Origin: Pholiota molesta
Lineage: Eukaryota > Basidiomycota > Agaricomycetes > Agaricales > Strophariaceae
Length of the DNA stretch: 64,000 bases
Direction of reading: 5' to 3'
NCBI GenBank assembly: GCA_014925825.1
Contig: JACGCK010000031.1
Location: forward strand, 248,001 to 312,000
Shown here: positions 56,829-64,000 of the stretch, one piece after another
Layout: the number at the start of each line of letters is the position of its first letter
How positions within the stretch are numbered: the stretch's first letter is position 1
Made by a program: the position numbers and the translations under genes
Notes under the pieces: generated by a model
Database searches by the model: none
What the model was told of the DNA's origin: nothing
Seen by the model: only the letters and a program-made list of their open reading frames with translations

Positions 56829-59317
56829 ATGGCGACGTACGAATATGACGAGGCCGGTGTCATGGCCGCATACTTTCTGATCACCTTCCTGGCGTTAATT
56901 CTTGTGCCCTTGACCATCTCATCACTTTCCAAATCTTCCGGTGAGTAGCTACTGAGGGCTTAATCAAGGCGGAATGCTAAATCTTGTCACTCAGCTAAGC
57001 ACACTACGGATGGATGTCAGTGCACACCTTGTGTTGAACAACGCCAAAAGATCATCGATCAGGAGAAGGGATCGCTTTTGAGACCAAAACTTAGCAGGAG
57101 GTCAGTGTATTATCTTGTGATCATTTCGCGGAGTTCATTAAACATGTACCCTAGAACGTACTTCTTGATTGGAGGATGGTCAATGTTTGCATTCGTCTGC
57201 TATCGAGTATCGCAGTTGAAAGTGGAGAACAAAATTTACAATCCTTTCGAAATTCTTGGTATCAAAACCGTACGCCCACTCATCCTTGCGTATTATGCAC
57301 CAGCTCATATATTTATCCAGAGCACACCCGAAAAAGAGATCAAATCCCATTTCAAACAACTCTCAAAACTATAGTAAGTGACAACCAGCCAGACCCAACT
57401 ACGCACTTTATCTCACCCACGACAAATAGCCACCCCGATAAAGTCAAAGTTACGGCCAATCTCACCATTGAAGCTATCCAAGAGCGCTTCGTCGAAATTA
57501 CCAAGGCTTATAAATCGTAAGCATAAACCATGTCCCAGCTGGAATTTGCGTTCAACCCTTCGTTAGCTTGACAGACGAAAAGATCAAAGAGAACTGGATC
57601 AAGTATAACCACCCCGACGGCCCTCAAAGCACCACGATGGGAATTGCGCTCCCCAAATGGATTGTTGAAGGGAAGAATAGGATCTGGGTATTGGCGGTTT
57701 ACGGTCTTGTATTTGGCGGTGCTCTCCCTGCTCTCGTCGTACGTTCCCTACACCTTTCATTTCACTCCGCGTCTCCATTTCTTATCCATAAATTATAGGG
57801 CCGGTGGTGGTTCGGCAGCCGCCAAAAGACCAAAGACGGTATCAATGCCAAATCCGCCGCTGCGTTCTTCAAATCCATGAAAGAGGAATCCTCCGCAGAA
57901 GAACTCGTCAGCGCCCTCGGCAAGGCGTACAAATGGGAGATGCCAGCCTCGAAGACCAAGGCTTCCGACGAACTCAACTCGCTGGAAGAGGCAATTAAGG
58001 AGGAGCTCGGTTCGAGATGGACGGAAGTGAGGCGGCTCGCGAAGGATTATGATGGAGAGTTGCATGAGCTGCGCAGGACGGCGCTGGTGCTCTTGTATGC
58101 GCATCTTCTGAGGCTTAAAGTCAATGATCCTCTACTCCGAAAACGTACGTCCGCTGGCTGCATCCCGCTATTTTCATTCTAACCTTTTGATTCCTTAGAA
58201 CAACAAGAGGTTGTCCTTCAAACTCCCCTTCTTCTCAACGCCCTTTTGAACGTGGCCGTTGCGCGCACCTGGCTCCTACCAACGCTAACTATCATGCGCT
58301 TGCATGCGGCCTTCACCCAAGCATTGCCCCCCAACGCCAGCGAACATCTCCGCCTCACTCAACTTCCCGGCCTTAGCACCGAAGATCTCCAAGAAATAGC
58401 GCCCAAGGCCAAGACCCTGACCGACGTACTGCGCTCCCTGGAAGAGAAGGCCGACCCCCGCGCCAACGACGTGAAGAAGGCCATCGAGAGGTGGGGGCGC
58501 GTCGACCTCGTCAGCGCGTCCTTCAAGGTCATCGGCGAGCGCATCGTCACGCCCTCGTCGATCATCTACCTCCTCGTCAAGCTGCGGATCACACCGCCCA
58601 GGGCGGAGGCGGCGGAGAAGCGGGAGCTCAGCGTGGACGAGACGAAGAAGGCGGTGCGGGAGGAGGAGGAGGCGGACGAGACGTTCTTGGCGTCGCGCCT
58701 GGACGCGGAGGAGCTGCCGGAGGCGAACGATGGAGGGGCGGCGCATGCGCCGTTCTGGCCTGGAGTGAGTATTTTCGCAGTTTATCCAATGCACGGCTCT
58801 TATTGTTACCGCGCTTTTCTTTTGCAGACCAAGAAGCCTTCGTGGTGGATCGTGCTGGCGGATGACAAATCCAACCGCATCGTCGTGCCCCCCATTAAGA
58901 TCTCCGATATCCCTTACTCCCAGGAAGATAGCGACCACGATTACCGCGCGTACAAGATCCAGTTCCAGGGCCCACCTAATACTGGTTTGTTCACATGGAA
59001 GGTGTACATCGTCAGCGATACATTTGTCGGGGAGGAAGCCACCAAAGACATTTCCGTAAGCCGCACTTATCCATCACATGGACATGTTTCTGACCATGAT
59101 AATCGTACAGTTAAAAATCGAAGACGCACCTACAGCCGACGAGCCACCCAGCGAAGACGATATCTCGGACCCCGACGAAGACACCCTCGCCGGCCAGATG
59201 GCCGCGATGCGCGGCGGCTCGGTGAAGAAGGCGCGTGCGGAGAGCGACGACGACGACGAGAGCGGCACGGATGATGACCAGTCTGCTGCGAGCGACAGCG
59301 ACAGCGATAGCGACTGA
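56829..59317 (+). CDS. SEC63: SEC63, ER translocon J-domain protein
   Basis: Integral ER membrane partner of the Sec61 channel that recruits BiP. It starts MATYEYDEAGVMAAYFLITFLALILVPLTI (first transmembrane helix); a second helix is TYFLIGGWSMFAFVCYRV. The J domain begins NPFEILGIKT; its HPD tripeptide is complete in LYHPDKVKVT, followed by FVEITKAYKSLTDEKIKENW. The third helix is WVLAVYGLVFGGALPALV. The two Sec63/Brl regions follow: EVVLQTPLLLNALLNVAV to SIIYLLVKLRI, and TKKPSWWIVLADDKSNR to LFTWKVYIVSDTFVG. The protein ends in an acidic Ser/Asp tail, as in yeast Sec63. All exon junctions checked are in phase and no frameshift is seen. The acidic tail in yeast binds Sec62 and is phosphorylated. 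Confidence 0.95.
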
Positions 59318-59576
59318 ACCATGGGCTGGGCGCGGGGGGTCGCTTGTGTACTGTATACGTTATCTATCTTCTATTCGAGCTGTGGAGGGAGGCACCGTGT
59401 TTTGTTCTTTATATCATCTGTCACATTACTGTTTGATATTCAATAATTATTTGAACCGCGAGCCTTGCGTGCGTGGTCCGTGAGTGAGAGGGAGCTTGAA
59501 TACAATACTTTTGTTCAGTCTTAAGTAAATAATCATAACAATGCTGAACAAGTTAAATACGAAATGGTGAGTTGCG

Positions 59577-61359
59577 CTATTCGAAGTTCCTATCATCGGT
59601 GGAGGTCGTCGGCAAGAGGCCTTCAGACTTTTTCTCGAATGTGACGGAAGGGCGCGAGGAAATTGACGCAGCGTCCCCGCTTTGGGTCCCATCTATTGCC
59701 TCGTGCTCGGTTTCTATACGGTTGAGGCTCATGCTTTGTCTGGATGAGGCATGCGTTGTCTGATTTCCGGCCCACAAGTCCTGTAGAAGTAATAATCTCG
59801 GTATACTAGGGTAATCACTGGGTAATTGTTGGTGATTTCTTACCTTGGTCAGGACGATGCTGGGCACTTCTGCACGAATACTCTCTCTTGGGGGCATAGA
59901 GTTAACGGTTGTGAGTATAATCTGAAAGGACAGAACTTGAGCTTGAGATGTATCTGGGGTCTGGAAAGTGGAATGAACTCACGTTAGAGTAAAGTCGTCC
60001 GCTTGGAAGCAGGAAGACGACATATGCTGTTGTTTTTGGAGAGGAGAGGAATGAAACGAGTATACAGATAGAGAACAATGTTGTTAAAGATCCGCATTGG
60101 ATGGCAGTTATACCAATTCGAACGGTGCGCAATTGTATGTGGCTTAGGAAGTCTTGTCCTTGACCGTGATAGATGGAGGCCATAGTCACTGAACGAAAGG
60201 TTCATCAGCGCGCGTTCAATTATATAGTTCACCAGGAGGCAAATACCTAGCATGACCAGGTCTAGGATCAATCGTGCTACGAACCAGACGAGCAGAAGGG
60301 ATCGATAGGTGCAGGCGCCTGCGATGCTATTTTTGGACCAGATTAGCTAGACGCCCGTGTAATTGGCAATTGCTGAGCGCTGATTGGTCAATCAATCATC
60401 CACTTACATGTGCATCATCGAAACGCGATGTTTGATCCCATATGACCCAACGGCGAGGCCGAGCAAGAAAACGGCCAAGGAAAGTACTGCTAGGGCGGCT
60501 AGAAGAAACCTTCTTTTTGTGAAGAGCGAAATTCTAATGAAGGGCGCCCAGTAAAAAAATTGTTGGCGGGGGTAAGAATGAGAAAACGGACCTGTATGTC
60601 ATGAAGGCATGAGCAATGAAACTGGAGAGGGCGCTATACAGTGGTATTGTTGTGAATATCCATAGTACGACTGTTGTAACGGAAAAGCTTGGCAAACGTA
60701 TGCATAATTTCGTTACGATCACGTACCATTGCCTAGCGCTCTAGGGTCGATGTAGTATGTGACGCTGGAAGAAGTGGGGGGAAAGGAATAAATAAGGAGG
60801 AGCGCAAGGAATCCAGACTCCATTATCGTAGATTATCGTGCTCACCAGTAGATCCAAATCATGTAGAATGCTCTGATGGAAGTAGCAAGAGACGATAAGC
60901 GGCATTCGGATCTCTACAAAGAGTGTAACGCACATGACAATCTGGAATACGTCGATCACATATATCGAGAGGACAGTAAACCTGTAAATTTTTCTATTAA
61001 ATCGGGCGCAAATGGGATGGGCATGACATTCCACACCTAATAGACAGTGATTTCTTGTATCCTGAGAGGAACATGTGAGCTCATGGTCAAACGTTGGTCC
61101 AGAACGAGAAAACTGATTACTCACTGAGGGCCTGGAACAATGCATATTGAAAACCAACCACTCCCGACACGTAGGTATTAACTGAGAATTACATATCTTT
61201 GTCAACGCTGGCATGGGGCAACAGGATTCTGGGGGACACGCACTGAATATCGATAGCACCACGGGGCCTGCACATACCGCGTTTTTCTTCAGAATTTTGA
61301 TGGCTTCCCGACTATCGATGAAAATCGAACTCACCTAGAGCACCCGTGTATCCACCCAT
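59577..61359 (-). CDS. DUF6534-type multi-pass membrane protein
   Basis: Start at 61359 (MGGYTGALG), with introns giving PVVLSIFINTYVSGVVGFQYALFQALRYKK, typical of the Agaricomycete DUF6534 family. Further helices: FTVLSIYVIDVFQIVMCVTLF, VVLWIFTTIPLYSALSSFIAHAF, FLLAALAVLSLAVFLLGLAV, SLLLVWFVARLILDLVML, and the family block IGITAIQCGSLTTLFSICILV followed by the LYSNVILTTVNSMPPRE motif. That makes seven predicted helices, in some ways like a receptor, but no ligand or G-protein motif is known for the family. The cytosolic tail (about 75 residues) is rich in Ser and Thr. Function unknown; the family is large in mushroom genomes. Confidence 0.82.
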
Positions 61360-62414
61360 CCTTCGGTTTTCAAATTCACAGATATTGCAAGGCTTCGTTA
61401 CTGTTGTGGAGAAGAGTCTGTGTGTGGTGGGCCTGAATGCCGACCGCTTGCAGCCTGTAGGTCGCCTTGCTTTCAAATGACAGCCAGGGGTTTGTCTCCA
61501 AGGGTTTAAGAAAGATTGACAAGGTAAATATATAGGTGATTCAGATCGTATGCAGCTATACCATCCGCCTTGAGGTCATAGGGAATCAAAAGGCCATAAT
61601 CTGAGGTGGAGCTTCGTCGCCGCGTTCACTGCAGGTGTGTAGTAAGGGAAAGAGTTCCAAAAGTCCACCCACCAAGTATCCAAGGGAAACAAAGACTTTG
61701 CCGAAGGATTACCTACCATGTCGTAATTAGATGATGCAGGGCCATGGACGTAGTGATATGGATTGCGATAACAAGTGCCGCAAGTACTTGCAAAGGTTAG
61801 ATTATTTGGAAATTGTTTAGGCGCAGAACATGCTGTACGAACAATGTACGAACTGGTCATCCTGAGCTTCACGCTGCTTCACGCACCCGGATAGCGTAAT
61901 GCGTCAAGGCTTTTAAAGGTGTGTCTTTGCTAATACGCATGCTATAATCTGTGATAATGCCGATGGTCGGCTTCTTTTTATAGCCTTGAAAGTTGGCTGA
62001 TCCTCAGTGGATTGACGCTCTTAGGACACACAAATCAGAAACTCTCAGCTGAGGTGCTCTAAGATCGATAAAGATTTAGCCCAAGCAGCTGAAAACCCAA
62101 CACCCATGACCATTTACTATGTAGCTTGAGACGTAAAACGTATTGTTTTGGCTACAGCCATCGACCTTCAGGTTTCGGCGCCTGGTGGCGCAGGGGATTA
62201 AATTTGAGAAATCTAATCATTAGTGGCTAGTCCGGAGATTTTTATACAGGGACATGACAGAAACCTTTTGGGTATGCGCACGGGGGCTCAATAGAATACC
62301 CAATTCGTGTGAAATCATGGCGGCATGGCCTGGTTACTGACAATATAAAAACTGACTGCGTATCTATTATTCACGATTATCCCTCCCCTCCTCTGAACCC
62401 AAGCATCTTCCAAA
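61360..62414. other. Bidirectional intergenic stretch, one doubtful small frame
   Basis: Between divergent genes. A minus-strand frame at 61576-61872 (MKLRMTSSYIVRTACSAP, 98 residues, Tyr/Trp/Asn-rich) has no recognised domain and no clear promoter, so it is not called as a gene. Confidence 0.45.
62344..62351 (+). promoter_or_regulatory. TATA box of the epimerase-like gene
   Basis: TATAAAAA about 65 bases upstream of the ATG at 62415. Assigned by sequence and position. Confidence 0.45.
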
Positions 62415-63785
62415 ATGACTGATCGCGAGAATACTATCTTTTTCTTGGGTGTCACTGGGTGTATAGGATCCCAATTTCTCGCCCTTCTTGGTCGCACGTC
62501 GCACAAGTTCCACGTTGTTGCGCTTCTTCGAGATATCACTGAGGAGAAGACAGCCAAAATCAAAGCAATCTACTCCAATATCAGCTTTGTCGAAGGCTCC
62601 TTTACCGACCGCGACATTGTCATCGAGCAATCGTCCAAGGCCAAAATTGTGATGAACTTTGCGAGCTCAGATAATCCCGTCCCCGTGCATAGTAAGTGCT
62701 GGTTATTATAACTTCAAATCGCATAGAACTTAATCTTACCATCAATCACTTCATCATTTCCATAGACGTCCTCGCTGGACTCGAGAAACAATCAGCCGCC
62801 AATCCAGGAAACCCTCCCATTTATTTCCACACCTCTGGTTTGTGCATCGTCGGCGACGGTGCGCGCGGCGAGCCTGTCGACGACGCGAAAATTCCCCGTT
62901 ACACGGATACCACATTCACCGCCCACAGTGTCCCTGCCGATAATTGCCATGTTAACTGTGACGCCCCCATTCACGAGGCAGGCATCCGAAAGGAGAACCC
63001 TGTGCGCACCATCATCTGGTACCCCGCCTGGGTCTACGGCCTCGGAGAAGGTAAGTTCCAAATCGCTCTCACCTTACGTTCTTGCCTGAATATTTGCATA
63101 GGTTACCGCAAGTCATCTGGAGGCGTGCGGCTCTTCCTGGAGGCCAATAAGCTTGCCGGATACTCTGGAAGATGGGGACCTGGTGCCAATTCCTTCAACT
63201 TCGTTCACGTCAAGGATCTCTCGAATGGAATGATCAAAATTTTCGAGGCGGCTCTCGAAGGGAAGGCAGACGAAGGAGCGCAGGGATATTGTGAGTGATA
63301 CGGATTTGCTCATGGCGTATTGGTCGCTGAATATTGGCGAAGATTTCTTGTCGAGCGAGCACCCGCACGTTACTTGGGAAGAATATACTGCCAAGATTGG
63401 AGATGTAAGTCTGCCGTTTAAATCCATAGCTTTCGGCACAAGCTCACCAATTTCGGTAGATTTTGCATAAGCGTGGTGTCTACCCCGAAGGTGGATCTAA
63501 GCCTTACCCCGCGGCTGTGACTGATCTTTATGGCGAATGTAAGCTTCTTTAACAATTTCGTGCATGGATATATTTTATTTCAAATCAACTGACACGATGG
63601 TTACAGTCGGTTGGAAACTGCTTGGTTGCAACCACCGCGTTACCGCCGAACGCGCGAAGAAGCTCGGCTGGGAGGCGACAGAGTCGATGAAGGTGTCCTT
63701 GTTCGATACCCTGGCTGAGGAGATTGATATGGCATTCTTCGACCTTCAGCCCAAGGGTTCGATTTTACGGCCCGATGTTGAGTAG
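62415..63785 (+). CDS. NAD(P)-binding epimerase/dehydratase-like protein (extended SDR)
   Basis: Cytosolic oxidoreductase fold. It starts MTDRENTIFFLGVTGCIGSQFL, with the G-x-x-G-x-x-G dinucleotide-binding motif. Exon 2 reads NVLAGLEKQSAANPGNPPIYFHTSGLC. The junction GYY|FLSSEHPHVTWEEY requires the intron 63292-63343 (GTGAGT...GCGAAG). The C-terminus has AERAKKLGWEATESMKVSLFDTLAEEI, a helix-rich substrate lobe as in extended SDRs. The usual catalytic Tyr-x-x-x-Lys is not in its expected place. The Ser of the FHTSGL strand is present, but the next region (HVNCDAPIHEAGIRKEN) has no Tyr-x-x-x-Lys. The protein therefore belongs with the atypical members, for which reductase activity should not be assumed. 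The stop at 63783-63785 leaves 215 bases of 3' flank. Confidence 0.82.
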
Positions 63786-64000
63786 ATTCGACAGATTTTG
63801 TGGAGTCGGAAACTCATGAATCTGGAGCGAGAACAAAGTTGTGCAACGTGAATGGATAAATGTAACATGTAGGCGCGTGTGTATATAGCTGATACAAATA
63901 CAATGCAATGAATGGATTTGCAATTGATAAATACTGAGTGGATCGTGAATGACCAGTGGAAAGAAGAACGATATCGGATAGATGCAGAGCCTCTCGTCCA

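Noticed and set aside
61576..61872. 98-residue Cys/Tyr-rich minus-strand frame as a small secreted protein
   Set aside because: No signal peptide, and a possible GT donor lies inside it; support is too weak.

Overview
The window is nuclear DNA of a filamentous basidiomycete, most likely a wood- or litter-decay Agaricomycete. Genes are dense and cut by many 45-65 base GT-AG introns. The gene set fits this: a long-type heme-thiolate peroxygenase, a secreted GMC oxidoreductase, a CYP63-like P450, an XPG/PIN-like nuclease of a family expanded in mushrooms, a DUF6534 membrane protein, a Crypton transposon and F-box/LRR-type proteins.

Layout. 0.8-2.2 kb: unspecific peroxygenase. 2.5-3.5 kb: disordered hypothetical. 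4.1 kb: tRNA-like (SINE-like) element. 4.4-6.3 kb: XPG-type nuclease. 6.9-8.8 kb: GC-rich block of degenerate repeats. 9.0-13.5 kb: Crypton tyrosine-recombinase gene split by a 1.27 kb hAT-like element. 14.6 and 21.2 kb: two tRNA-Leu(CAG) genes in opposite orientation. 15.1-20.8 kb: APH-like kinase, SCO1 and GMC oxidoreductase. 22.1-24.8 kb: P450. 24.9-25.4 kb: tandem repeat. 25.6-26.5 and 34.6-35.6 kb: two paralogous membrane proteins in opposite orientation. Between them lie a mitochondrial PPR protein (27.4-31.7) and a coilin-like protein (32.2-34.3). 36.9-38.2 kb: mitochondrial malate dehydrogenase. 38.7-40.7 kb: a gene with SAP-like repeats split by a 692-base Mutator-like element. 41.0-42.6 kb: cyclin C. 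43.6-44.8 kb: F-box protein. 45.1-46.1 kb: secreted protein with a basic tail. 47.1-50.3 kb: long disordered protein. 51.6-53.9 kb: acidic conserved protein. 54.5-56.1 kb: epoxide hydrolase. 56.8-59.3 kb: SEC63. 59.6-61.4 kb: DUF6534 protein. 62.4-63.8 kb: NAD(P)-binding epimerase-like protein.

How the genes relate. There is no obvious biosynthetic cluster. Housekeeping genes for mitochondria (SCO1, PPR, MDH), ER translocation (SEC63), Mediator (cyclin C) and Cajal bodies (coilin) alternate with oxidative and detoxifying enzymes (peroxygenase, GMC, P450, epoxide hydrolase) typical of wood-decay fungi.

Two things stand out. First, two non-autonomous DNA transposons sit inside genes. Each has a perfect target-site duplication (8 bp and 9 bp), and in each case removing the element plus one duplication copy gives back the reading frame exactly, so both insertions look recent. 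Second, at least four otherwise well-conserved genes (MDH, cyclin C and two large conserved proteins) each need a single extra base to stay in frame, mostly in short homopolymers. This is better explained by base undercalls in the assembly than by gene decay.
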